Of a DNA stretch of 64,000 nt, positions 33,230 to 42,297 are shown piece by piece. How positions within the stretch are numbered: position 1 is the stretch's first letter; every line of letters starts with the position of its first letter. Source of the DNA: Micromonospora sp. CCTCC AA 2012012 (GTDB lineage: Bacteria > Actinomycetota > Actinomycetes > Mycobacteriales > Micromonosporaceae); NCBI RefSeq assembly GCF_040499845.1, contig NZ_CP159342.1, positions 5,394,001-5,458,000 of the forward strand. The letters are read 5' to 3'. A program made the position numbers and the translations under genes. The notes under the pieces are model-generated. The model was not told where the DNA came from. It ran no database searches and saw only the letters and a list, made by a program, of their open reading frames with translations.

Positions 33230-34089
33230 CGCCGCCACGACGGCACGCGTCCCCACCAGGAGGCCAGCCGCTCGTCGTACGGGGCGAAGTGCTCCTCCAG
33301 GCGGCCACGCAGCTCGGCCGACATGGGCGACCGCGACCGCGAGTTGTGCTTGCCGAAGGAGATGTCCGCCCAGCGGGGCAGGCCGATGAAGTCGCAGACC
33401 GCGTCGAAGGACGGACGCGGGTCGGCGAAGAAGTCGTCGCTGTCGATGACGTGCAGCCGGTCGCGGCCGACCAGCGCCTCCAGCCGCTCCAACTGCTCGA
33501 TGTACCGCCCCCGCGCCAGGTAGGCGTTGTGCTGGAGGTGGTAGCTCAGGTAGGTCGGGTCGGCGGTCATCCGCTCCCGCTCGCCGGCGGTCCGCTCCTG
33601 CTCCAGCTCCAGCGCCCGCTCGAACGACGACTCGGTCTCGTAGCCCCGGGCCAGCTCGTGCGAGTGCGCCGAGTACGCCCGCTCCACCGGGTCGCGCAGC
33701 AGCACCAGCAGCCGCACCCCGGGCAGGTCCGTGGCGATCCGCTGACCGGCCAGCGGGTGGAACATGTAGAACGGGCTCGACTCCCCGGTGATCCCCCGGA
33801 CGCCGAGCTGCCCCCGGACCGCCTCCGCCTTCGCGGTGGTGGGGAAGTGCCCGAGGTACCAGTTCATCCCCCGGTGATAGTCGGTGTCGAAGTAGTGCAC
33901 GCCCTTGTGGTAGGCCGGCGGCAGCACCCCCGGGTGCTGGGAGAGCGTCTTGAACAGCGACGTCGTGCCGCAGCGCTGCGCCCCCACGATCAGGAATCCG
34001 GGCGCCATCCGGCTCCCGGCGGTCAGCCGGCCGACCGTCCTGCTCATCGACTTCACCGCGCGGAGCGCCTGCTCCTTGGCCACCGTCAC
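33226..34089 (-). CDS. PAPS-type sulfotransferase 2 (heparan-sulfotransferase-like)
   Basis: A 287-residue sulfotransferase. The 5'-loop is FLIVGAQRCGTTSLFKTLSQ and the 3'-site is LLRDPVERAYSAHSHE, the form seen in heparan-type N- and O-sulfotransferases. GTG 34089 sits 7 bases after AGGAG and is preferred over the 34110 start that only fits the overlap. It is in operon with the flippase and the kinase-like gene. It would sulfate a sugar residue, possibly glucosamine-like, but this is inference. Confidence 0.87.
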   Translation of the reverse strand: MTVAKEQALRAVKSMSRTVGRLTAGSRMAPGFLIVGAQRCGTTSLFKTLSQHPGVLPPAYHKGVHYFDTDYHRGMNWYLGHFPTTAKAEAVRGQLGVRGITGESSPFYMFHPLAGQRIATDLPGVRLLVLLRDPVERAYSAHSHELARGYETESSFERALELEQERTAGERERMTADPTYLSYHLQHNAYLARGRYIEQLERLEALVGRDRLHVIDSDDFFADPRPSFDAVCDFIGLPRWADISFGKHNSRSRSPMSAELRGRLEEHFAPYDERLASWWGRVPSWRR

Positions 34090-34106
34090 GTCCCCACTCC
34101 TCACTC

Positions 34107-35315
34107 TCACCGGGCCCGACGGGCCAGGTGCTCCTCGACGGCCGGCAGCAGCCAGGCGTCGACATGCCCCAGTCGCGCACCCGCCTCCGCCTGCCGGTCC
34201 CGCAGATAGCGGGTGGCCAGCTCCACCAGGTAGAGCACCGCCACCAGGTCGGCGTCCCGGCCGGCGGAGTCGAACGGCGCCAGCGTGCCCGCCGCGCCGG
34301 CGATCAGGGCCCGCGCCGCGTCCGTCGGCTCCAGACCGTCGTGACCGATGGCGGTCTGCACCGCGCGGTGCAGCGCGTCGTAGCCCGCCGGCACGTCGCC
34401 CTCGAACCGCTCCCAGTCCCAGACCAGCACCCGACCGTCGGCGAGGACCGCGCTGTTGCCGCCGTTCCAGTCGCCGTGCCAGGCGCCGAAGGCGACCGTC
34501 GGGTCGGCGTCCGCGACGGCCTTCAGCACCGCCTGCAGCCGGCCGGCCTCCGGCCGCCCGCCCAGCGCGTCGATCGCCTCGGCCAGCCGGGTCGCGTGCG
34601 AACTACCGGCGTACGACCGGCGCCGCACCCTGAGACAGCCGGCCACCGCCACCATCGCGGCCCGCTCCGCCGCCTCGGCGGCGGCCGGGGTGGCCCGGGG
34701 CAGCCGCACCGGCAGCGCCTCCTGCACCAGCAGCGCGTGCCCGTGCCAGTAGCCGTGGTACAGCACCCGCGCCACCGTCACCGGCCCGAGCGGCAGCTCG
34801 GCCAGCCGGCGCAGCGCCGCCGCCTCCACGTCCACCAGGGTCCGGGTGAGCGGGTCGACGCCCAGCTTGGCGAAGCCCAGCGCCCGCCCGTCCGAGCCGA
34901 GCAGTTGCAGCACCGGCTTCCGGTTCGCCCGGGCCGGCCCGATGTGCATGCTGACCAGCGCCGGGGTGCCCAGCACCTCGGCCAGGTACGCGTCGAGCCC
35001 GCCACCGGTCACGGCCACCCGGTCCCGGAACACCAGCGGCCCCAACCCCAGCCGGAACGCGGTGGCCAGCCCCTGCCGGACCAGCTTCGCCTTCCGGCCG
35101 ACCGCCTCGGTCGAGTGCCGGACGGCGCTCGCCGCCGCCCGCCCCGACCCGGTGGGCACCAGCAGCCGCGGTCGGGCCGCCGACGGTACGACCACCCAGC
35201 CGTCCCGTCCGCCCCTGCGCAGCGTCGGTTCGGCCGGCGCGGGCCAGATCAGCCCGGCCAGGTCGGCCAGGTACGCGGAACGGCCGTCGCCGTCCGGCGG
35301 GACACGGAACACCAT
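34107..35315 (-). CDS. APH/choline-kinase-like phosphotransferase
   Basis: A 402-residue protein with the Brenner motif HGDWNGGNSAVL (around residue 280) and DWERFEGD, the catalytic Asp and metal site of the APH/choline kinase fold. The N-terminal 200 residues are diverged and include IGPARANRKPVLQLL. The ATG at 35315 overlaps the Wzy-type stop by 1 base, so it is coupled to polymer genes. It may phosphorylate a sugar or a small alcohol for the polymer. The substrate is unknown. Confidence 0.8.
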   Translation of the reverse strand: MVFRVPPDGDGRSAYLADLAGLIWPAPAEPTLRRGGRDGWVVVPSAARPRLLVPTGSGRAAASAVRHSTEAVGRKAKLVRQGLATAFRLGLGPLVFRDRVAVTGGGLDAYLAEVLGTPALVSMHIGPARANRKPVLQLLGSDGRALGFAKLGVDPLTRTLVDVEAAALRRLAELPLGPVTVARVLYHGYWHGHALLVQEALPVRLPRATPAAAEAAERAAMVAVAGCLRVRRRSYAGSSHATRLAEAIDALGGRPEAGRLQAVLKAVADADPTVAFGAWHGDWNGGNSAVLADGRVLVWDWERFEGDVPAGYDALHRAVQTAIGHDGLEPTDAARALIAGAAGTLAPFDSAGRDADLVAVLYLVELATRYLRDRQAEAGARLGHVDAWLLPAVEEHLARRAR

Positions 35316-36796
35316 CAGTGGTCACCGGCTGCTTCGAGTCGGGCCCGCAACCCACCCACGGTGCCCTTCGGCTGCGCCGGCGCGACGGCCCGGCGCAGCC
35401 GGTCGTTGCGGGCGAGCAGGGCGACCGAGATCAGGCCGTAGGCGAGGGAGGCTTCCATCGCGCCATAGGTGAACTGGAAGAAGAGCATCAGGACGAGGAC
35501 GAGGCTGCCGGCGATCCCGATCGCGCTGTGGTCGCGGCGGTACCGCCAGAGGCTGTAGAGGAAGAAACCGTTGTAACAGAGCGCGCCGACGTAGCCCTGG
35601 CTGACCAGCATCGCCCAGAGCTGGCCGTTGCTGCCCAGCTCCCGGTTGCCGCACTGCTTGCAGTCGTCGGTCTTGCCGATGGCGATGGACCGGTTGCTGC
35701 CGATCAGCGCCCGGTTGCCGCCGTACCCGAGGACGGGTGAGTGGTTCGCGGCGGTGATGGCCGACTCGGAGAGCGTGGTCCGGATGTCGTCGCTGTGGCC
35801 GTTCTGGAGCCGTTCGTCGAAGGTCTTGCCGAGCGGGGTGGCGATGATCAGGATGCCGATCAACCCGACCGCCAGGGCCAGCCCGCCGAGCACCGCCATC
35901 CGGCCGCGCATCGCCAGCCGGACCGCCACATAGACCGCGGAGATGCCGAGGCCGATCCAGAGGCCCCGGTTGAGCGAGTAGATGATCGGGAAGATCGCCG
36001 CCAGCGCGATCGCGATGCCGAGGATCCGCCGCACCGGGCCGCCCAGCACCACCCAGCCGACGATCAGCCAGATCAGCAGGAGCGCCGTGTTCTCGCCCCA
36101 CGAGTTCGTGTACGCGAACGGCGCGGACGGTCGCGGCGAGCTGGCCTCGCCCACGATCACCTGTTGGACCTGGGCGAACTTGACGTCCATCAGCCCGGCG
36201 ACGAAGGGCTGCGCGGCGATCGACTGCGGCAGGATGAAGCGCAGCGGCGCGACGAAGCCGGCGGTGGGGAAGAGCGAGCCCAGCCAGCCGCCGATCACGA
36301 CGACGACGCCCATGAAGCCGAAGTTGCGGATCACCCGCCGCCGGGGCAGCTCCCGCTCGCTCAGGTTGAGCACGTAGAGCATGACCACGGTCATCGCCAC
36401 GTAGTTCGCCAGCCGGATCGCCCAGCCGATGTACCGGCCGCTGCCGCTCGGCGGGAGCGTGTCCGGCGCGGTGATTCCGAGCATCACCACCGACAGCAGC
36501 ACCCAGAGCAGCAGCACCAGCCAGATGCCGAAGCCCGGCGGGACCCGTACCGACCCGCGGCGGTAGAGCTGGATCGCCATCGGGACGGCGAGGATGACGA
36601 CGATGAAGGTGGAGACGCCGAGCGCCCACCACACCGGATAGAGCAGGAACAGCGCCGTGAGCGGCCACCCGGTGGGCACCCGCAGCGACCGGGACCTGAA
36701 CCGGGCGGGGGCCCGCGTCGACGCCGACGAGACCGGTACGCCCTCGACGACCGGCGCCGCACCGCGCGCCGGGCGGTTCGGGGTGACCGTACTCAT
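35315..36796 (-). CDS. O-antigen polymerase/ligase-type (Wzy-like) membrane protein
   Basis: A 493-residue protein with about 12 helices and a long periplasmic loop (about residues 320-390, with ITAANHSPVLGYGGNRALIG), the hallmark of Wzy polymerases and WaaL ligases. It polymerises or attaches lipid-linked repeats at the outer face of the membrane. The ATG at 36796 overlaps the DUF3048 stop by 4 bases. Wzy and ligase cannot be separated by sequence; a Wzy role is more likely beside Wzx and Wzz. Confidence 0.86.
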   Translation of the reverse strand: MSTVTPNRPARGAAPVVEGVPVSSASTRAPARFRSRSLRVPTGWPLTALFLLYPVWWALGVSTFIVVILAVPMAIQLYRRGSVRVPPGFGIWLVLLLWVLLSVVMLGITAPDTLPPSGSGRYIGWAIRLANYVAMTVVMLYVLNLSERELPRRRVIRNFGFMGVVVVIGGWLGSLFPTAGFVAPLRFILPQSIAAQPFVAGLMDVKFAQVQQVIVGEASSPRPSAPFAYTNSWGENTALLLIWLIVGWVVLGGPVRRILGIAIALAAIFPIIYSLNRGLWIGLGISAVYVAVRLAMRGRMAVLGGLALAVGLIGILIIATPLGKTFDERLQNGHSDDIRTTLSESAITAANHSPVLGYGGNRALIGSNRSIAIGKTDDCKQCGNRELGSNGQLWAMLVSQGYVGALCYNGFFLYSLWRYRRDHSAIGIAGSLVLVLMLFFQFTYGAMEASLAYGLISVALLARNDRLRRAVAPAQPKGTVGGLRARLEAAGDH

Positions 36797-37794
36797 CTGA
36801 TGGTGACCTTGGCGGTGCTCGGCACGTAGAACACCCACGCGTTGCCCGGCGCGGGGTGCAGCAGGTCGCCGTTGAGGTCGGTGACGTTGCAGACCTTGTC
36901 GAGCCCGGGCTTGCGCCACTTGCCCTTCGCGCTGGACGGGCCGGAGACCGCCACCGCGGCCCCCTCACCGAAGACGTTCGCCGACGGCAACGAACGCGGC
37001 GACGGCTTCCGCACCTCGAGCGTCTTGTATTCCATGGTGAGGACCAGCACGCTGGCGGCGGTGACCGTGGTCGTGCCGACCTTGCCGACCCACGTCGACT
37101 TCGCCGCGTCGTACCGCCAGACCTGCGGCGGACCGCCCGGGACGCTGATGGTCAGCTCCTGGGCCGGCACCAGGTCCCGCCCGGCCAGCGCCGCCCCGGG
37201 GGTCCCGTAGTCGAGCACGGCCGGCGGCGGCTGGATGCCCTTCGGGGCAGCCTTGAGCAGCGCCGCCGTCGACGTCTGGTCGGAGGAGAAGACCTTGTCG
37301 CCGTCGTCGGCGGGGGTGACCCCGGGGAGCTTGGAGTTCTCGAACTGGCTGAGGAAACCGGTCGGGCCGCCGGCGTAGCCGACGAACGGGTGCAGCACAC
37401 CGAGCGTCCGGATGTCGACCGGGCGGATCTCGGTGACCGGCCCGACCTTGGTCGCGTCCTTCGAGTGGAAGACGGCGGTCAGGTGCAGGCTGTCGGACTC
37501 GGCGAACTCGGCGTAGACCAGGTCCGCCGAGCCGAGCCCGACCGGCGTGGTGGCCGGGGTGACCCGGATCGGCACCGCGACCGCCGGCCGGGCCGCCACC
37601 GCCGCGGAGGCGACCGGCAGGCCGGTCAGCGGCGCCGCCGGCTGACTCGGCGTCGGGCTCGCACTGGGCGTCGCGGGCGTACCCGGGTCGACCACGTCGG
37701 TGCTGCCGGCCGGCTGCGGCTCACTGCAGGCCGTGGCCAGGCCGAGCACCAGGGTCGGGACGAGGGCGGCGCGGAGCATCTGCCGTCGGTTCAC
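36793..37794 (-). CDS. DUF3048 lipoprotein (YerB-like)
   Basis: A 333-residue exported lipoprotein with a twin-Arg N-terminus (MNRRQMLRAALVPTLVLGLA) and lipobox ATACSEP. The DUF3048 domain follows (PVTEIRPVDIRTLGVLHPF, VLDYGTPG, WVFYVPSTAKVTI at the end). The GTG at 37794 overlaps the Wzz-type stop and its own stop overlaps Wzy by 4 bases each. DUF3048 function is not established. Its tight coupling between Wzz and Wzy suggests a surface assembly role. Confidence 0.88.
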   Translation of the reverse strand: MNRRQMLRAALVPTLVLGLATACSEPQPAGSTDVVDPGTPATPSASPTPSQPAAPLTGLPVASAAVAARPAVAVPIRVTPATTPVGLGSADLVYAEFAESDSLHLTAVFHSKDATKVGPVTEIRPVDIRTLGVLHPFVGYAGGPTGFLSQFENSKLPGVTPADDGDKVFSSDQTSTAALLKAAPKGIQPPPAVLDYGTPGAALAGRDLVPAQELTISVPGGPPQVWRYDAAKSTWVGKVGTTTVTAASVLVLTMEYKTLEVRKPSPRSLPSANVFGEGAAVAVSGPSSAKGKWRKPGLDKVCNVTDLNGDLLHPAPGNAWVFYVPSTAKVTIR

Positions 37795-39644
37795 CCCAGG
37801 TCCTCGCCGGAGTCGAGGGCGTAGCTGCGGCCGGAGCCGTCGACCGAACCGGCGTCGCCGCGGGAGCGGTAGGTGCTGCCGTGACCGTGGCCGCTGCCGG
37901 TCACCGGCACCGGTCCCGCGGGGGCGGGCGGCTTGGCCTGCCCCGTCGGCTTGACCTGACCGGCCGGCTTGGGTGCGGTGGCCGGCTTGACCGTCCCGGC
38001 GGAGGCGCCCGTGGGGGACGGGGTCATCCGGGGCAGCACCATGGTGGACTCCACGGAGGGGGCACCCGCGGACGGGCCGGGGCTGGGTCGGGGCCGGGGC
38101 TTCGCGACCGTCGGGGCGGGCTTCGCCGGCGCGGCCGAGGCCGGCATCCGGGGTGCCAGCACCGCGCCGAGGACCGGGGCGTCGACCTGCTCGAACTGCT
38201 GGAGCGCGGCGCTGATCTCGCCGCTGCGGGTCCGGCCGGTCTCGGCCACCACGATCACCGCGTCGACGTGCCGGCCGAGCGCCTGCGCCTCGACCGCCAC
38301 GGTCGGCTGGGCGGTCTCGATGAGCACGTGGTCGAAGCGGGCGGAGAGCTCGGAGAGGATCTCCAGCAGCGCCGCGACCGGCAGCTCCACGTCGGCCTCG
38401 AGGTCACCCGGAACGAGCACCCGGAGCTGGCCGAGCCCGGGCACCGGGGTCAGCGCCTTCAGCGCCGGGACGTCCCGCCGGAGCACCGCGGCCAGGCTGT
38501 GCCGGCCCTCGGTGACGCCGGTGATGGTGGTCAGCGTGGAGTCCGGCTTGGTGCTCAGCAGCGCCACCTGCTGCCCGGTCCGGGCGTACGCGGCGGCGAG
38601 GTTGGCGGCGACGAAGCCGGCGGCCGAGCCGGACGAGGCATCACAGAGCAGCAGCAGCCGCCCGCGTCCGGCCTCCCGGGGCGGAGGCACCGTGGAGAGC
38701 AGCACGTTGCGCAGCCGGCCCAGCTCCCGGGAGATCTTGTGGGTGGCGGGCAGCACGCCGACCGCCGACGTCTTCTGCGGCAGCTCCAGCAGCAGCGGCA
38801 GCCCGGTCCGGTCGCTGATGTCCCGACCCCGACGGACCCGGGTGTCGAGGCGGTCGAGCACCATCGCCAGCACGATGCCGAGGAGCAGGCCGGCACCGAG
38901 GCCGCTGGCCAGGTTGAGGGTGCGGTTCGGCGAGCTGGGGCTGTCGGGCAGCGGGGCGTCGGAAATGATCTCGCCCGGGTCGACGGCCTCGGAGAGCAGC
39001 GGGCTGAGCCGGTTGTTCAGCGAGGTGATGTTGTTGGTGAGCAGGTTCTGGTCGGCCTCGGCCCGCTTGCGCTCGACCGAGTTGGCCGGCGCCGCGGCGG
39101 CCTTGCCGGCGGCCGCGGTGAGCTGCCTGGTGAACTCGGTGATCTGCTGCTGGAGGCTCTTGACCTGGCTGTCCAGCGAAGCCTGCGCGGTGGCCCGGCG
39201 CAGGTCGAGGTAGGCCTGGGCGAAGGCGTGCGAGCCGGCCTGCGCCTGCTTCGGGCTGTCCGCCTCGTACGACACCTGGAGGACCTGGCTGTTCGGCGGC
39301 ACGTTGACGCTCGCCGAATCGACCAGCTCGCTGACCGGGGTGCTGCTCTTCATCAGGACGCGGGCCCGCTCCCCGACGACGAGCGACCGGACCACCTGGG
39401 CCTCGGTGTCGAGGTTGACCTTCGCGTTCGGGTTGCTGTCACCGCCACCCGCGCCCACCGGCCGCACCAGCAGTGAGGTGGTGGAGGTGTAGCGGGCCTG
39501 CTGGACCTGGCTCACCGCCAGCCCACCGGCGGTGCCCAGGAGCGCTGCCAGCAGCAGGATCCACCAGCGGCGGCGGAGCCAGCCCAGATATGCCATCAGG
39601 ACGGGTCCGTCGGAGTCGCTCTCGGCCAGGTGGGGTGAGGGCAT
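37791..39644 (-). CDS. Wzz/BY-kinase-like chain-length protein with degenerate ATPase
   Basis: A 617-residue protein. Two helices (about residues 28-48 and 245-268) flank a Wzz domain with coiled-coil stretches (SLQQQITEFTRQLTAAAG). The C-terminal region resembles the CpsD/BY-kinase ATPase, but its P-loop is CDASSGSAAGFVAANLA and lacks the GKT/S of an active Walker A. A Pro/Ala/Lys-rich tail follows (residues about 510-617), ending in a Tyr near the C-terminus, YRSRGDAGSVDGSGRSYALD. It would control chain length without kinase activity. It leads the seven-gene run. Confidence 0.88.
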   Translation of the reverse strand: MPSPHLAESDSDGPVLMAYLGWLRRRWWILLLAALLGTAGGLAVSQVQQARYTSTTSLLVRPVGAGGGDSNPNAKVNLDTEAQVVRSLVVGERARVLMKSSTPVSELVDSASVNVPPNSQVLQVSYEADSPKQAQAGSHAFAQAYLDLRRATAQASLDSQVKSLQQQITEFTRQLTAAAGKAAAAPANSVERKRAEADQNLLTNNITSLNNRLSPLLSEAVDPGEIISDAPLPDSPSSPNRTLNLASGLGAGLLLGIVLAMVLDRLDTRVRRGRDISDRTGLPLLLELPQKTSAVGVLPATHKISRELGRLRNVLLSTVPPPREAGRGRLLLLCDASSGSAAGFVAANLAAAYARTGQQVALLSTKPDSTLTTITGVTEGRHSLAAVLRRDVPALKALTPVPGLGQLRVLVPGDLEADVELPVAALLEILSELSARFDHVLIETAQPTVAVEAQALGRHVDAVIVVAETGRTRSGEISAALQQFEQVDAPVLGAVLAPRMPASAAPAKPAPTVAKPRPRPSPGPSAGAPSVESTMVLPRMTPSPTGASAGTVKPATAPKPAGQVKPTGQAKPPAPAGPVPVTGSGHGHGSTYRSRGDAGSVDGSGRSYALDSGEDLG

Positions 39645-40142
39645 CGGATTCTGTCGCTCCCTTTCGACCGAGCCGGGCAGTCCACGGCGCAGCTTGGACC
39701 GGACCGTGGACTCGAGTGTCCCCGATCCGAACGACGAGGGGAAGTCCGCTCACGCCCGGCAAGACTGCCCGGGTGTAGGCAGTCCGCGCAGTTCGGCCGA
39801 CCCTCGTGTGACCATTCGGCGGGGCACCGGCCTCCGCGCCGACCCGCCACGGCGCGGCGTCCACGTCGACGCTCGTCCGGAGCGGGTGACGGAATCCTGA
39901 CACACCACGTGAAGATTCGGGTGCTCCGGCCCCGGCACCGGGGCTGACCTCGCCGACCGGCCCACGCGGCGGGGTGGGTGCCCGGCCGTCGGGCCGTCCA
40001 GCGGACGGTGAGCCGACCGGCGGGAGCGGATCGGTCCAACGGCCCCTTCAGTTGTCCACCCACCCGCCAGTAGGTTGTCAGGGCGCGTCCGTGGGTCATT
40101 CACGAAAATCCGGACGTGTCATGACGGGACGGGGAGGAAACG
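39645..40142. other. 498-base divergent intergenic region
   Basis: The gap separates the minus-strand operon (start 39644) from the plus-strand PssD gene, so it must hold divergent promoters. Two inverted repeats are visible: GACTGCC/GGCAGTC (39763-39769 with 39778-39784) and GCCCCGG/CCGGGGC (39929-39935 with 39938-39944). No convincing -10/-35 pair and no gene were found. The base composition is somewhat less GC-biased than the surrounding genes. Confidence 0.5.
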
Positions 40143-40145
40143 TTG

Positions 40146-40619
40146 GTGGGCGGGTCAACCGAGGACTCGGGACAGGTCCTGCTGGTCGGATCCAGCGGCG
40201 GGCATCTCGCCCAGCTCCTGGCGCTGGAACCCTGGTACCGGGACCGGCACCGGGCCTGGGTGACGTTCGACACCCCGGACGCCCGGTCGCTGCTCGACGG
40301 TGAGGACGTGGTGTGGGCCTACCACCCCACCACCCGCAACGTCCGCAACCTGATCCGCAACGCCTTCCTGGCGTTCCGGGTGCTGCGCCGTCGCCGGGTG
40401 GACGCGGTGGTCACCACCGGCGCGGGGGTCGCCGTGCCGTTCGTGGTCGCGGCCCGGCTGCGCCGCGTCCCGACCGTCTACATCGAGGTGTACGACCGCA
40501 TCGACAGCGCGACGCTGACCGCCCGGCTCTGCCGCCCGTTCCTGTCGGCGATGCTCGTGCAGTGGGAGGAGCAGCGCCGGATGTACCCGGAGGCGACCGT
40601 CGTGGGGAATCTCCTGTGA
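40146..40619 (+). CDS. PssD/Alg14-like glycosyltransferase subunit
   Basis: A 157-residue protein with the Alg14-like start LLVGSSGGHLAQLLAL and TTGAGVAVPFVVAARLR, typical of PssD-type membrane-associated subunits. It needs a PssE-type partner, encoded next. GTG 40146 is 8 bases after GGAGG; a TTG sits 3 bases upstream. Its TGA stop lies within junction repeat copy B. It would form, with PssE, a glycosyltransferase adding a sugar to the growing lipid-linked unit. Confidence 0.87.
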   Translation: MGGSTEDSGQVLLVGSSGGHLAQLLALEPWYRDRHRAWVTFDTPDARSLLDGEDVVWAYHPTTRNVRNLIRNAFLAFRVLRRRRVDAVVTTGAGVAVPFVVAARLRRVPTVYIEVYDRIDSATLTARLCRPFLSAMLVQWEEQRRMYPEATVVGNLL

Positions 40620-40669
40620 GCGCGAGGAGTGAGCCGGTCTTGCGAGCCCCGCAGTCGCGAACGAAGGAG
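40616..40669 (+). repeat. junction repeat, copy B
   Basis: A 54-base copy starting GTGAGCGCGAGGAGTGAGCC and ending CGAACGAAGGAG. It supplies the PssD stop codon and the AAGGAG ribosome site (40664-40669) of PssE. It holds a small GGTCTTGCGAGCC-type hairpin core. Confidence 0.8.
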
Positions 40670-40674
40670 TCCCG

Positions 40675-41253
40675 GTGAGCGCGTTCGTGCCGCGGCAGCG
40701 CGGCGCGGTGCCGTACGTGTTGGCCGTGGTCGGCACCGACGTGCACCGCTTCGACCGGCTGGTGGAGTGGCTGGAGCGCTGGCACGCCGGCCGTCCGGAC
40801 GCCATCCGCGTGGTGCTCCAGTACGGTCACAGCCGCGCCCCGCGACTGCCCGAGGCCACCCCGTTCCTCGGCCACGAGGAACTCCAGCGGGCGATGGCCG
40901 AGGCGACGCTGGTGGTCAGCCACGGTGGCCCGGCCACCATCACCGAGGCACGCCGCACCGGCCACCTGCCGATCGTGGTGCCCCGGAACCCGGCCCACGA
41001 CGAGCACGTCGACAACCACCAGCAGCTCTTCTCCCGTCGGCTCGGCGCGGCCGGCCTGGTCCGGCTCTGCGAGTCGGAGGCCGAACTGGTGGCCGCCCTG
41101 GACGAGGGCGTGGCCGAGCCGTCGCGCTTCGTGCTCGCCGCCGACCCGGACCGGCCGGACCCGCGGGCCGAGGCGGTGGCCCGGGTCGGTCAGGTCGTCG
41201 ACGACCTGGTGGCCCGCCGGGTACGCCAGCGCGCCGGTGGACGGCGAGGGTGA
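40675..41253 (+). CDS. PssE/Alg13-like glycosyltransferase subunit
   Basis: A 192-residue protein of the GT28 C-terminal type: VVSHGGPATITEARRTGHLP and VVPRNPAHDEHVDNHQ, the UDP-sugar-binding half. It complements the PssD-type protein upstream. The GTG at 40675 starts 5 bases after AAGGAG within the junction repeat. Its stop overlaps the next gene's GTG by 4 bases. A single fused protein is the eukaryotic Alg13/14 analogue; here the two halves are separate genes. Confidence 0.86.
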   Translation: MSAFVPRQRGAVPYVLAVVGTDVHRFDRLVEWLERWHAGRPDAIRVVLQYGHSRAPRLPEATPFLGHEELQRAMAEATLVVSHGGPATITEARRTGHLPIVVPRNPAHDEHVDNHQQLFSRRLGAAGLVRLCESEAELVAALDEGVAEPSRFVLAADPDRPDPRAEAVARVGQVVDDLVARRVRQRAGGRRG

Positions 41254-42239
41254 CCCCGGAGGCGACGCCCGACCTGCCCCGGGTGCTCTTCGTCGGCGGT
41301 CTCGGCCGCAGCGGCTCCACCCTGCTGGAACTGCTCCTCGCCCAGAGCCCGGACGTCTGCGCCGTCGGCGAGGTGGTGCACCTCTGGGAGCGGGCGCTCG
41401 GCGCGGACGAGCGGTGCGGCTGCGGCGAACGCTTCACCGCCTGCCCGTTCTGGCAGCAGGTCGGTGAGCGCGCCTTCGGTGGCTGGTCGCAGGTGGACCG
41501 GGACGAGACGCTGGCCCTGAAGGACCGGGTCGACCGGACCCGGCACATCCCCCGGCTGGCCAAGGGCTCGCTCGGTGCGGACGAACTCGCCGACGTCCGC
41601 CGGTACGCCGACCTCTACACCCGCATCTACCGGGCGGCGACCGAGGTGACCGGTGCCCGGGTGGTCGTCGACTCCAGCAAGCACGCCTCGCTGGCCTTCG
41701 CGCTGCGCTGGGCCGAGGGGCTGGACCTGCGGGTGCTGCACCTGGTGCGGGACAGCCGCGCGGTGGCGTACTCGTGGGGCAAGCAGGTCCGGCGGCCCGA
41801 GGTGGTCGACGGCGAGGACTTCATGCCCACCTTCTCCCCGTTCGAGGTGAGCAAGCTGTGGACGGCGCAGAACGCGGCGTTCCACCTGCTCGCCTCGCGG
41901 GCGTCGGTGCTCCGGCTGCGCTACGAGGACTTCACCGCGGACCCGGCCGGCACGGTCCGCCGGCTCCGCGACTTCGCCGGGCTGCCCGACGACCCGGACG
42001 CGCTGCGGATCCTCACCGATCCGCCGGCCGAGCCGGTCCGGGCGCACAGCATCGCCGGCAACCCGCTGCGCTTCAGCGGCGGCCCGTTGCAGGTACGCCG
42101 GGACGAGGCCTGGCGTACCCGGCTGCCCCGCCGCAGCCGGGCCATGGTCAGCCTGGCCACCCTCCCGCTCCGGGTCCGCTACGGCTACCTCGGGCAGCAC
42201 GGGACAGACCCGCAGTCGCGAACCGAGGAGACACCGTGA
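41250..42239 (+). CDS. PAPS-type sulfotransferase 3
   Basis: A 329-residue sulfotransferase. The 5'-loop is VLFVGGLGRSGSTLLELLL and the 3'-site is LVRDSRAVAYSWGKQ. GTG 41250 overlaps PssE by 4 bases. The last ten codons (PQSRTEETP and stop) come from a partial copy of the junction repeat, so the natural C-terminus seems to have been replaced. Its target sugar is unknown. It joins the other two as evidence of polymer sulfation. Confidence 0.87.
   Translation: MTPEATPDLPRVLFVGGLGRSGSTLLELLLAQSPDVCAVGEVVHLWERALGADERCGCGERFTACPFWQQVGERAFGGWSQVDRDETLALKDRVDRTRHIPRLAKGSLGADELADVRRYADLYTRIYRAATEVTGARVVVDSSKHASLAFALRWAEGLDLRVLHLVRDSRAVAYSWGKQVRRPEVVDGEDFMPTFSPFEVSKLWTAQNAAFHLLASRASVLRLRYEDFTADPAGTVRRLRDFAGLPDDPDALRILTDPPAEPVRAHSIAGNPLRFSGGPLQVRRDEAWRTRLPRRSRAMVSLATLPLRVRYGYLGQHGTDPQSRTEETP
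42209..42230 (+). repeat. junction repeat, partial copy C
   Basis: The right half of the repeat lies inside the 3' end of the sulfotransferase reading frame, directly before copy D. Confidence 0.65.
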
Positions 42240-42289
42240 GCGCGAGGAGTGAGCCGGGCTTGCGAGCCCCGCAGTCGCGAACCGAGGAG
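42236..42289 (+). repeat. junction repeat, copy D
   Basis: A 54-base copy that contains the sulfotransferase TGA stop (42237-42239) and ends CGAACCGAGGAG, the ribosome site of the GT2 gene. It differs from copy B at a few bases. Confidence 0.8.
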
Positions 42290-42297
42290 ACATGACA

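Noticed and set aside
39645..40142. A cyclic-di-GMP or other known riboswitch in the divergent gap of the polysaccharide locus
   Set aside because: The two small inverted repeats do not match any riboswitch core I know, and no conserved loop sequence is present.
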